A stretch of DNA of 5,258 nt from Candidatus Methanophagales archaeon (GCA_014061035.1 JACGMN010000118.1:1-5258), one strand, 5' to 3'; numbered from the stretch's first letter, positions 1 through 4,778 are shown. Numbers and translations: made by a program. The notes: generated from the sequence alone by a model not told the origin.

Positions 1-159
1 TATTGTCGTTACCGCACCGGTTGCACCCGTCACAAAGATGGTCACAATCCCATTCTCAATCTCAGACTCTAACAATGCGCTGTTCACCTTATCCGTTATA
101 TCTACTATCTCTACCTCGCCTTGGGTATTAAGATTCAGTTCCTTCGTGACGACACTCAT
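1..159 (-). CDS. yjbQ: YjbQ/UPF0047 family protein, N-terminal part (runs off left edge)
   Basis: The minus strand reads open from an ATG at 159-157 to the window edge, giving 53 residues. The start (MSVVTKELNLNTQGEVEIVD), the following ITDKVNSAL, and the stretch GIVTIFVTGATGAVTTI match the N-terminal part of the YjbQ/UPF0047 family (COG0432). Members are about 130-140 residues, form compact trimers, and are often annotated as a secondary thiamine-phosphate synthase because some show weak activity of that kind; the true physiological role is uncertain. Many bacterial members have a His-Thr-Thr-Ala segment where this one reads GATGA; archaeal members commonly have a Gly-Ser-Thr-type version, so this looks like the archaeal subgroup and not decay. 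The C-terminal catalytic-type residues lie outside the window. There is no purine-rich ribosome site upstream, so a leaderless mRNA is likely. The gene is divergent from the HAD gene. Confidence 0.8.
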   Translation of the reverse strand, partial: MSVVTKELNLNTQGEVEIVDITDKVNSALLESEIENGIVTIFVTGATGAVTTI

Positions 160-173
160 TTTTATGATATTAA

Positions 174-187
174 TTATATTATACTTA
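174..187 (-). promoter_or_regulatory. Probable TATA-box region of the yjbQ-like gene
   Basis: Read on the minus strand this A/T-rich stretch contains TATAATATAA (183-174), extended upstream by AAG (187-184). It lies about 15-28 nt from the ATG at 159, the spacing expected if transcription starts at or very near the start codon. No Shine-Dalgarno-like sequence lies in between, which agrees with a leaderless transcript. The exact box is uncertain because the whole 160-190 stretch is A/T rich. Confidence 0.4.
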
Positions 188-206
188 TTGGCTACTAAAA
201 TAATGG

Positions 207-216
207 TATTTGTATA
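207..216 (+). promoter_or_regulatory. Possible TATA box for the HAD-tpiA pair
   Basis: TATTTGTATA lies about 38-47 nt upstream of the first HAD ATG (254). Archaeal transcription starts roughly 25 nt downstream of the box, which would put the mRNA start near 238 and leave a short leader that includes the GGAG site at 256-259 used by the second ATG (266). This is inferred from sequence and spacing only. Confidence 0.35.
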
Positions 217-253
217 GGTACGATGAAGATTGCATCCCAACAGCTAAACAAAT

Positions 254-736
254 ATGGAGAAGGAGATGGTCCAAAAATATCAGATTGTCCTACTTGACAT
301 GGACAATACGTTCCTCGATTCGAGAGGAAAAGGCGAAATACCTAATGAATGGGCATACGGAGCATTCGAGAAAAGTTTGAGATATTACGGTATAACGCTT
401 ACTATTGCGGAGATGAACAATCTTTTCATCGCTCCGCTCTATTATGAAGGAGTAGAAGGAGTGATAAAATTTTGTAATACCTTTGGGTTAGATAGCGAAG
501 AGTTTTGGGCACGAAGAGAGCGGGATATAATAGAAGCAAAGATAGAAGCGATACGATCAGGGTTAATAAAGCTTTGTAACGGTTCTGAAGAGACAATAAA
601 GTATCTGAATATAATTAAGCGATTTCATCTTGCGGTCGTAAGCGATTCACAGCAAGCGTGTGTGGACTATACGCTGGAGTATCTCAAGTTGAAACAATAC
701 TTCGCGGTCTGTGGTACGGGCGAGATAGTGAATTAA
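254..736 (+). CDS. HAD-superfamily hydrolase, N-terminal part of a frameshifted gene
   Basis: This frame encodes the first 160 residues of a HAD-type hydrolase of the phosphoglycolate-phosphatase-like group. Motif I is DMDNTFLDS (residues 15-23; nucleophile D15, acid/base D17). A mostly helical segment (about 25-105) fits a C1-type cap, and motif II is the Ser of AVVSDS (S130). The frame then hits a TAA at 734-736, before the conserved Lys and the second Asp pair that the fold needs. Those motifs follow at once in the next frame (733-1029), so the two pieces are one gene with one base missing. Joined, they give about 258 residues, a normal size for this family. Start choice: ATG 254 is first, but ATG 266 (MVQKYQIVLLDMDNT) has GGAG at 256-259 with a 6-nt gap and is the better-supported start. 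The gene lies directly upstream of tpiA. The substrate is unknown. Either it is a pseudogene or the base was lost in sequencing or assembly. Confidence 0.8.
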   Translation: MEKEMVQKYQIVLLDMDNTFLDSRGKGEIPNEWAYGAFEKSLRYYGITLTIAEMNNLFIAPLYYEGVEGVIKFCNTFGLDSEEFWARRERDIIEAKIEAIRSGLIKLCNGSEETIKYLNIIKRFHLAVVSDSQQACVDYTLEYLKLKQYFAVCGTGEIVN

Positions 737-740
737 AAAC
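731..740 (+). other. Frameshift point in the HAD gene
   Basis: The bases AATTAAAAAC give Asn then stop in the first frame. Adding one T to the TT (or re-reading one base, a -1 shift) gives Asn-Leu-Lys-Thr and leads straight into NKKPSP with all later HAD motifs. A classical slippery heptamer (A AAA AAC) cannot be used, because the in-frame TAA at 734-736 comes before it. A simple base loss or sequencing error therefore fits better than programmed frameshifting. Confidence 0.65.
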
Positions 741-1029
741 TCTGGCTAATAAGAAGCCAAGTCCTTTTTACATCAATAAGGTGCTGCGTGAATTGAAGAC
801 CGAGAGAGAGGAAGCAATACTGGTAGATGATAGCTCTGTGGGAATTTTAGCGGTAAAAAATGCTGGTATAGATTCTGTACTTCTCTCTCACTGTAATGAT
901 ACAGAGGGGAATGATAAAGAAAAGGATAAAGAGAAGGATAAAGAGAAAGAGAAGATGGTGAATTATGAATCTGAACTTGAACCTACGTTTTCAGTAAAGA
1001 ATATCAGTAAGTTGCAGAAGATATTATAA
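733..1029 (+). CDS. HAD-superfamily hydrolase, C-terminal part of the frameshifted gene
   Basis: This frame carries the rest of the HAD protein. Motif III is the Lys of NKKPSP (codons from 748), and motif IV is ILVDDSSVGILAVKNAG, with the two acidic residues that hold the catalytic magnesium. The final segment FSVKNISKLQKIL has the form of the last strand and helix of HAD domains, where family members usually have a DSLSEL-like sequence. Between motif IV and that last segment there is a very charged insert built on DKEK repeats (913-954), which is not part of the usual fold. The frame has no good start codon of its own: a GTG at 658 opens it, but it overlaps conserved coding sequence of the other frame and has no ribosome site. 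It is therefore not an independent gene. The stop at 1027-1029 is 29 bp before the preferred tpiA ATG, which suggests co-transcription. Confidence 0.75.
   Translation, partial: LKTLANKKPSPFYINKVLRELKTEREEAILVDDSSVGILAVKNAGIDSVLLSHCNDTEGNDKEKDKEKDKEKEKMVNYESELEPTFSVKNISKLQKIL
913..954 (+). repeat. 12-bp in-frame tandem repeat coding DKEK in the HAD gene
   Basis: Three 12-bp units (913-924, 925-936, 937-948), differing by single A/G changes, are followed by a half unit to 954. Each codes Asp-Lys-Glu-Lys, and because the unit is a multiple of three its copy number can change without breaking the frame. It sits in a loop region between motif IV and the last strand of the HAD domain, where added length would be tolerated. 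Confidence 0.85.
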
Positions 1030-1033
1030 ATTT

Positions 1034-1039
1034 GGAGGG
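1034..1039 (+). promoter_or_regulatory. Shine-Dalgarno-like GGAGGG upstream of tpiA
   Basis: GGAGGG is the strongest ribosome-site match in the HAD-tpiA gap. It lies 19 nt before the preferred ATG at 1059, longer than the usual gap. It overlaps the possible TTG start at 1032 and sits 7 nt before an in-frame CTG (1047). The site therefore leaves the exact tpiA start undecided between 1032, 1047 and 1059. Confidence 0.4.
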
Positions 1040-1058
1040 AAAAAGACTGAAGAGAGGA

Positions 1059-1751
1059 ATGAAGAAAGAAATAGAAATAGAACTGCCGGTAATCGTCTTG
1101 AACGAGAAGGCATACGTGGAATCTGCCGGGAATAGGGGTTTAGAACTCGCTGAAATCTGCGACTCTGTCGCTACCGAGCGTGGTGTGAGCATTGTTGTCT
1201 GTCCTCAACAGGTGGACCTTGCGCGAGTAGCATCAGCGTCATCGATAAAGATACCGTGTTTCGCACAGCACGTCGACGCTGTCGAGCCTGGCAGTCAAAC
1301 CGGGTTCGTAACTCTGGAATCTGTAAAAGAAGCTGGCGCTATAGGGTCGCTCGTGAATCATTCTGAACACCGGCTGAAGATCGCCGATATAGACTTCATC
1401 GTAACTAAAGCAGCGAGCTTGAACCTTCTAACAATAGTCTGCACGAATAACATCGCAGTGAGTACAGCAGTTGCAGAACTGAAGCCGTATGCAGTTGCAA
1501 TCGAGCCGCCGGAACTGATCGGATCAGGAAGATCAGTATCAAAGGTGGACCCGGCAATAGTAGCGGATACAGTGAAGGAAGTAAAGCGTGTTGATGAGAA
1601 CTGTCTTGTGCTCTGCGGTGCCGGTGTGACAAACGGAGAGGATGTAAGAGCAGCGCTCGAGTTAGGTGCAGATGGCGTCTTGCTGGCTTCGGGCGTCGTG
1701 AAGGCGCAAGATCCCAGGGCAGTATTGCTCGATCTGGTATCGGGGTTGTAG
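1059..1751 (+). CDS. tpiA: Triosephosphate isomerase, archaeal type
   Basis: This enzyme interconverts dihydroxyacetone phosphate and glyceraldehyde 3-phosphate in the cytoplasm, in glycolysis and gluconeogenesis. From ATG 1059 the protein is 230 residues, typical of the short archaeal TIM class and clearly shorter than the roughly 250-residue bacterial form. Visible landmarks (ATG numbering) are: Asn-Glu-Lys near the end of strand 1 with the substrate-binding K17; FAQHVD (around residues 69-73); NHSEHR with the catalytic His H101; the archaeal CTNN segment; IEPPELIGSG with the catalytic base E149, followed by the flexible loop region; and the phosphate-binding GAGVTNGEDV and GVLLASGV near the C-terminus. 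All catalytic residues are present and the frame is intact. An in-frame TTG at 1032 would add nine basic residues absent from relatives, so ATG 1059 is preferred. The gene lies just downstream of the broken HAD gene and converges on the helicase. Confidence 0.97.
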   Translation: MKKEIEIELPVIVLNEKAYVESAGNRGLELAEICDSVATERGVSIVVCPQQVDLARVASASSIKIPCFAQHVDAVEPGSQTGFVTLESVKEAGAIGSLVNHSEHRLKIADIDFIVTKAASLNLLTIVCTNNIAVSTAVAELKPYAVAIEPPELIGSGRSVSKVDPAIVADTVKEVKRVDENCLVLCGAGVTNGEDVRAALELGADGVLLASGVVKAQDPRAVLLDLVSGL

Positions 1752-1755
1752 GGGA

Positions 1756-1769
1756 TTTGTATTTGTATT
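1756..1769 (+). terminator. Possible T-rich terminator after tpiA
   Basis: TTTGTATTTGTATT begins five bases after the tpiA stop. Archaeal RNA polymerase can stop at T-rich tracts in the non-template strand without a hairpin, so this is a plausible end for the HAD-tpiA transcript. The T runs are short and broken by G and A, so support is weak. Confidence 0.25.
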
Positions 1770-1781
1770 ATACGATCTAAC

Positions 1782-1816
1782 TGAACCCTGAACCATGAAC
1801 CATGAACCATGAACCC
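1782..1816. repeat. Five tandem copies of a 7-bp unit (TGAACCM)
   Basis: Five head-to-tail heptamers start at 1782, 1789, 1796, 1803 and 1810. The outer two read TGAACCC and the inner three TGAACCA. They fill most of the 72-bp gap between the convergent ends of tpiA (1751) and the helicase gene (1824). There is no inverted symmetry or T-run, so this is not a normal terminator. A slippage-derived microsatellite is the simplest reading. Confidence 0.9.
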
Positions 1817-1823
1817 CAGAACT

Positions 1824-3890
1824 TTAACCCTGTACAGTTACCCTTTTATATGCTCCGAGTTCCTTTGCAGAGAGAATTAGCCTCTTATAGCATCCATTAT
1901 TCTCAAGTGTACTGGAATCACCGATTAAAATCAGCTTCCGCTTCGCTCTCGTTATAGAGACATTGAGCCGTCGTAGATCTCTGAGAAAACCTATCTCGCC
2001 TGATTTGTTACTTCTTACAAACGAGACAATAACAACCTCTTTCTCTCTGCCTTGAAAACCATCTACCGTCTTTATCTCCAACCCTTCTACCTGAAGCATC
2101 GTTCTAATGATCGAGACCTGGTCACTATATGGCGATATAATTGCTATCTCTTCAGGTCTTATGCCTGCGCTTAAAAACCGCTCTGCAATACTCTTCACCA
2201 ATTTCGCTTCTCCTACGTTCTCTTTCGATACTGACCCACTCCTTACTCGTTCCCTGAATTCATTATTATTATCATTATCTTTGCCATTGCCACGTGTATC
2301 AATAAACAGAAAAGGTCTGCGATTGAGATATTCATATTCATCGTAATCTTCATTCGCGTACTCAAACGAGTTTACTACTTTCGATTCCTGGATAGGAATG
2401 ATATCTCTGAGACTCTGCCTCCTTACCCGTTCATTTGCTCGCAATTTACCTTCATAAAACTCCTTATTCGGAAATGCCATTATCTCTTCGTTCATCCTAT
2501 ACTGGACTTCAAGCATCACACGTATCCGGTTGCCATACAACTGCAAAAGCCGTTCGAATAGACTCTTGTTCAAACCCCTTCGTGCCGCTTCCTCATTCAG
2601 GATTGTAGGTGGCAGTTGCTTGTGGTCTCCAGCCATGATAAACCGCTTCGCCTTGAGTATCGGTATCAAGGCAGAAGGTTCAGTAGACTGCGTTGCTTCA
2701 TCGATGATAGCATAATCGAACCTCGCAGCTTTGAGTATCTCTGAACCCGCAGTACTGTTAGTCGCACAAATTACGTCTGAATCACTGATAATCCTCTTTA
2801 TCGCGCGACTTTCCAGTTCACGCGCAGCGCCGAATAATTTATCTAACTTTTGCTTCCGCGTAATCCACTTCATCATGCCCTTCAGCTTCGCTGCCGGTAT
2901 CCCGCGTACTGCGTCTCCCGTGGATGCGAGCCGCATTATCGCTTCATCACTCAAGCCCCTTCTCCATCGCATTTCTGGCACAATAAAGTCTTTCATGAGC
3001 TCTTTCAGACCGTAAGCTTGCTCTCTGAGCGCTTGCGCATTTATATAATCCGGATCTTCCTGAACCAGATAATCCAGACTCCTTCGCCGTAAAGATGCGA
3101 TCACACGCGCGGGATGCCCTATCCGCACAACTTCCACGCGATGCTTATCTAACCGTTCTACCAGGTTATCTACCGCAACGTTAGAGTCAGCAGCAGCTAA
3201 AATCTTATAGCCACGCTTGACGAGTTGTATTATAACTTCTACGCATGTTATCGTCTTCCCTGTTCCAGGCGGTCCATGAATGACGAAGAAATCGTGTGCC
3301 GCTAAGGACTTCAAAACAGCTTTTTGCTGGTTTTCGTTCAATTCCGCATTGAAAAATTCTATCTCTTCTTCTATCTCATCGAAACACGGCGGTCTACGGC
3401 CGCGACCGAGTAATTTATCCTTCCGCCATCCTGGCAACCGCTTAAAATTCTTTAGTGCCGCAAGCATCCGTTGAAATGTGATGTCATTCACAAATAGGTC
3501 AATTCTAATGTCTTTACGATAAACAAAGCCAGGTGGCGCATCATCAAACGCAACCGTAATAGAATACGATGTCTTTTCCGAGACGGTTCCCCTTGGGTTA
3601 TCAGCATCATACGGGGCTGTACCTGCTCTGCTTGCCAGAACGATGTCTCCAACCTCTATCTCACTTTCAGGTAAGGTCAAACCCTCGTTCTGTTTTCTGA
3701 ACCTTACTAAATACTTCCCGCCCAAGCCAATCTCTAGAAATTTGCCCTTCATCTTCAGGAAAGCCCTGCCCTTCTCTTCACGCGTCCGTCCGCTCAATCG
3801 TCTCATCTCCTCTTCGTGCTGCCGCATCTGTTCTTCGCGTTCCAACTCCACGAGTTCACTGAAATGCTTTACGTATTCGTTCTCGTTCAT
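1824..3890 (-). CDS. SF1 DNA/RNA helicase, UPF1/SMUBP-2-like (DNA2/NAM7 group)
   Basis: This is a 688-residue ATP-driven helicase of superfamily 1B, related to the archaeal/eukaryotic SMUBP-2 (IGHMBP2)-type proteins. Residues 1-180 form a charged helical start (10-50) and a beta-rich segment (about 58-135) like the 1B barrel. The Q-motif-like NENQQKAV is at 185-192, Walker A GPPGTGKT at 206-213, motif Ia around AAADSNVAVDNL (232-243), Walker B DEATQ at 397-401, motif III GDHKQLPP at 421-428, QYRM at 463-466, motif V TVDGFQGREKEVV at 608-620, and motif VI LNVSITRAKRKL at 642-653. All ATPase residues are intact, so the protein is probably active. A loop at about 512-547 is rich in Tyr, Asp and Asn and looks like a lineage-specific insert between motifs. 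Family members unwind DNA or RNA; the target here is unknown. The start at 3890 is preceded by GAAGGA directly and GGAAAAG further out; the two upstream ATGs on this strand are out of frame. The gene stands alone, convergent with tpiA and divergent from the zinc-finger gene. Confidence 0.93.
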   Translation of the reverse strand: MNENEYVKHFSELVELEREEQMRQHEEEMRRLSGRTREEKGRAFLKMKGKFLEIGLGGKYLVRFRKQNEGLTLPESEIEVGDIVLASRAGTAPYDADNPRGTVSEKTSYSITVAFDDAPPGFVYRKDIRIDLFVNDITFQRMLAALKNFKRLPGWRKDKLLGRGRRPPCFDEIEEEIEFFNAELNENQQKAVLKSLAAHDFFVIHGPPGTGKTITCVEVIIQLVKRGYKILAAADSNVAVDNLVERLDKHRVEVVRIGHPARVIASLRRRSLDYLVQEDPDYINAQALREQAYGLKELMKDFIVPEMRWRRGLSDEAIMRLASTGDAVRGIPAAKLKGMMKWITRKQKLDKLFGAARELESRAIKRIISDSDVICATNSTAGSEILKAARFDYAIIDEATQSTEPSALIPILKAKRFIMAGDHKQLPPTILNEEAARRGLNKSLFERLLQLYGNRIRVMLEVQYRMNEEIMAFPNKEFYEGKLRANERVRRQSLRDIIPIQESKVVNSFEYANEDYDEYEYLNRRPFLFIDTRGNGKDNDNNNEFRERVRSGSVSKENVGEAKLVKSIAERFLSAGIRPEEIAIISPYSDQVSIIRTMLQVEGLEIKTVDGFQGREKEVVIVSFVRSNKSGEIGFLRDLRRLNVSITRAKRKLILIGDSSTLENNGCYKRLILSAKELGAYKRVTVQG

Positions 3891-3910
3891 TCCTTCTTTT
3901 CCATTTCATT

Positions 3911-3944
3911 ATCTCTTATCTCTTATCTCTTATCTCTTATCTCT
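3911..3944. repeat. Nearly five tandem copies of a 7-bp unit (ATCTCTT / AAGAGAT)
   Basis: Four exact heptamers start at 3911, 3918, 3925 and 3932, followed by six of seven bases of a fifth (3939-3944). The array lies 20-54 bp upstream of the helicase start codon, so it is in its leader or core promoter. On the helicase's sense strand it is a purine-rich AAGAGAT repeat. Copy-number change by slippage here would alter promoter or leader spacing. Confidence 0.92.
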
Positions 3945-3952
3945 AACATTGT

Positions 3953-3973
3953 AACTATTCAACCAATAGTTGA
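3953..3973. repeat. Two overlapping inverted repeats upstream of the helicase gene
   Basis: AACTATT (3953-3959) and AATAGTT (3965-3971) form a perfect 7-bp inverted repeat with a 5-bp centre. TCAAC (3959-3963) and GTTGA (3969-3973) form a second one that shares the same bases, so the two pairings exclude each other. Position (63-83 bp upstream of the helicase ATG, beyond the heptamer array) would suit a protein-binding site. The sequence is A/T rich and short, so function is only a suggestion. Confidence 0.45.
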
Positions 3974-3997
3974 TTAGCTACAGAGTACACAGAGAAG

Positions 3998-4084
3998 ATG
4001 AAATTAATGGATGAATTGAGAGAAAAAATCATTGGCGCTTGTATCAAATTTGAATTTGGTGCTTGGAATTTGTTTGTAATTTGA
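3998..4084 (+). pseudogene. Probable remnant of a GxxExxY-family gene (N-terminus only)
   Basis: A 28-residue ORF from ATG 3998 begins MKLMDELREKIIGACIK. Its core, LREKIIGACI, resembles the conserved N-terminus of GxxExxY proteins, small nuclease-fold-like proteins of unknown role that usually continue with a VH..LGPGLLES-type sequence. Here that part and the whole rest of the gene are absent: after codon 17 the frame reads FEFGAWNLFVI and stops. The bases before it (ACAGAGTACACAGAGAAG) resemble the ACAGAG-type sequence I recall just upstream of such genes. The TTGGAATTTG-rich tail resembles sequence seen after them, which would fit an internal deletion joining the gene's start to its 3' flank. 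This rests on recall of the family and not on an alignment. Confidence 0.4.
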
Positions 4085-4086
4085 TG

Positions 4087-4105
4087 CCGGGTGCCCGGAA
4101 TTTTT
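4087..4105 (+). terminator. GC-rich inverted repeat followed by T5
   Basis: CCGGG-TG-CCCGG (4087-4098) is a 5-bp perfect inverted repeat with a 2-bp centre, followed after AA by five Ts (4101-4105). It is the only strongly GC-rich block in an A/T-rich spacer. It could end transcription from the gene remnant stopping at 4084. It could instead be a protein-binding site of the zinc-finger promoter region, since a 2-nt loop forces the RNA stem down to four base pairs. Confidence 0.3.
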
Positions 4106-4115
4106 ACTATACTAT

Positions 4116-4125
4116 ACAAATTTGT
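4116..4125. repeat. 10-bp perfect palindrome, possible operator of the zinc-finger gene
   Basis: ACAAATTTGT ends 8 bp upstream of the TATA box of the zinc-finger gene, where archaeal activators and BRE-overlapping repressors often bind. Its core CAAATTTG also occurs at 4045-4052 inside the palindrome TCAAATTTGA (4044-4053), 72 bp upstream. A/T-rich palindromes arise easily by chance, so the operator role is inferred. Confidence 0.3.
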
Positions 4126-4133
4126 CAAATGTA

Positions 4134-4141
4134 TTTATATA
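4134..4141 (+). promoter_or_regulatory. TATA box of the zinc-finger gene
   Basis: TTTATATA is a close match to the archaeal TATA box. Its centre lies 26 bp before the ATG at 4164, so the expected transcription start falls on or next to the start codon. This points to a leaderless or nearly leaderless mRNA, in which case the AGGT at 4153-4156 would not be transcribed. Confidence 0.6.
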
Positions 4142-4163
4142 GTAAAAGTGAAAGGTTAGAAAC

Positions 4164-4199
4164 ATGGAAGAAAACATGGAAGAAAACATGGAAGAAAAA
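4164..4199 (+). repeat. Three 12-bp repeats, each with an ATG, at the zinc-finger gene start
   Basis: ATGGAAGAAAAC occurs at 4164-4175 and 4176-4187, and ATGGAAGAAAAA at 4188-4199. The units are in frame and code MEEN, MEEN, MEEK. Slippage here would change the number of possible start codons and the acidic leader length without disturbing the finger. Confidence 0.9.
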
Positions 4200-4490
4200 A
4201 TGCAAGAAGTGAAGAAGGAATATAAGTGCAAGTATTGCGGAGAGGTCTTTGAGAAGCCATTACTGCTAGCGCATCATGTGAGGCTATCGCATAAAAAACT
4301 GAAGAAAAAGGAGAAGAAAGGGATTGCAGTAGGAAAACTGGCGGAAAATATTAGGAAAAATGTTGAAGCCGTAGGTATCCTGAAGGGATTGCAGGTCTCG
4401 CCCAGTCTGAGTGAGGCAGAGAAGGAAGTCCTGGATGACGTAGCAAAGCGAATTGAAGGGCTTCTGACGCATATCCAGAAGGGTAAATAA
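4164..4490 (+). CDS. Small archaeal C2H2 zinc-finger protein
   Basis: This is a 108-residue hydrophilic protein with one classical finger. C22-x2-C25-x12-H38-x4-H43 lies in YKCKYCGEVF...LAHHVRLSHKK, and the aromatic and leucine core positions are occupied. The finger is followed by a very basic stretch (K44-K52), suited to contact with nucleic acid, then a helical C-terminal half (about 55-105) ending in LSEAEKEVLDDVAKRIEGLL that may mediate self- or partner association. Single C2H2 fingers of this kind occur in many archaea, mostly uncharacterised; a DNA- or RNA-binding regulator is likely but its target is unknown. The first 12 residues are MEEN-MEEN-MEEK, coded by tandem 12-bp units, so four in-frame ATGs (4164, 4176, 4188, 4200) could serve as start. 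ATG 4164 is chosen because it is first and correctly spaced from the TATA box. No membrane or export signal is seen. The gene is divergent from the helicase, with a purine-rich tract downstream. Confidence 0.85.
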   Translation: MEENMEENMEEKMQEVKKEYKCKYCGEVFEKPLLLAHHVRLSHKKLKKKEKKGIAVGKLAENIRKNVEAVGILKGLQVSPSLSEAEKEVLDDVAKRIEGLLTHIQKGK

Positions 4491-4580
4491 AGGTAAAGGT
4501 AAAGGGAAAAGTAAAGGAAAAAGTAAAGGAAGAGGATAGAGGAGACAGGAGGAGAGGAGAAGAGAAGAGGGGAGAGGAGG
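4491..4580 (+). repeat. Purine-biased low-complexity tract
   Basis: Of these 90 bases, 84 are A or G: five T and one C are the only exceptions, and 4547-4580 is an unbroken 34-base purine run. The first half is built from degenerate AAAGGT/AAAGGA units and the second from GGAGA/GAGAG units. It begins right after the zinc-finger stop codon. The reverse strand gives long open frames rich in Leu, Ser, Pro and Phe, which are products of composition and not genes. Such tracts can form triplex DNA. Confidence 0.85.
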
Positions 4581-4778
4581 TAATAAATCATTCGGATTTG
4601 GGAAAGAAGAAGAAGATGAAAGGTTGGTAGCCAACTGTGATTTTGTAGAAGCAAAATTAGAAAAGAAAGAAAGAAAAATTATCTCCTAAGGAATTATTCA
4701 TTGAGGCTCCTATATTTTTCCCGCCTCTATCACTCATATCTTTTGGAATAAGTGATTTTTTCCGTGCCATTTCAATAT
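4581..4778. other. Intergenic stretch without a recognisable gene
   Basis: I see no supported gene here. A good Shine-Dalgarno match (GGAGGT, 4576-4581) at the left edge has no usable downstream ORF: the TTG at 4597 and the ATG at 4616 both lead within a few codons to the TAG at 4628. The part from 4640 to 4680 is A-rich with GAAA repeats. The part from 4681 on is of mixed composition and holds no tRNA-like or clear hairpin-terminator structure that I can see. Confidence 0.5.

Noticed and set aside
731..740. Programmed ribosomal frameshift at A-AAA-AAC
   Set aside because: The in-frame stop TAA at 734-736 precedes the heptamer in the zero frame, so ribosomes would not reach it in the right phase.
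658..1029. Separate gene starting at GTG 658
   Set aside because: Its first 25 codons overlap conserved HAD coding sequence in another frame, there is no ribosome site, and its later part carries exactly the motifs the upstream frame lacks. It is the second half of a frameshifted gene.
1358..1810. 150-codon minus-strand frame opposite tpiA
   Set aside because: It lies antisense to a fully conserved TIM gene, has a Ser/Thr/Ala-rich composition and no family features. It is a shadow frame.
1782..1816. CRISPR-like repeat array
   Set aside because: The 7-bp units are directly adjacent with no spacers, so it is a simple tandem repeat. The same holds for 3911-3944.
3643..3954. 103-codon plus-strand frame opposite the helicase start
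   Set aside because: Antisense to the helicase N-terminus; its end runs through the ATCTCTT repeat, giving a low-complexity Leu/Ser tail.
4274..4654. Leu/Ser/Pro/Phe-rich minus-strand frames that look like membrane proteins
   Set aside because: They are translations of the complement of a purine tract and of the zinc-finger gene. Hydrophobicity comes from CT-rich codons, and two frames are open at once for the same reason.
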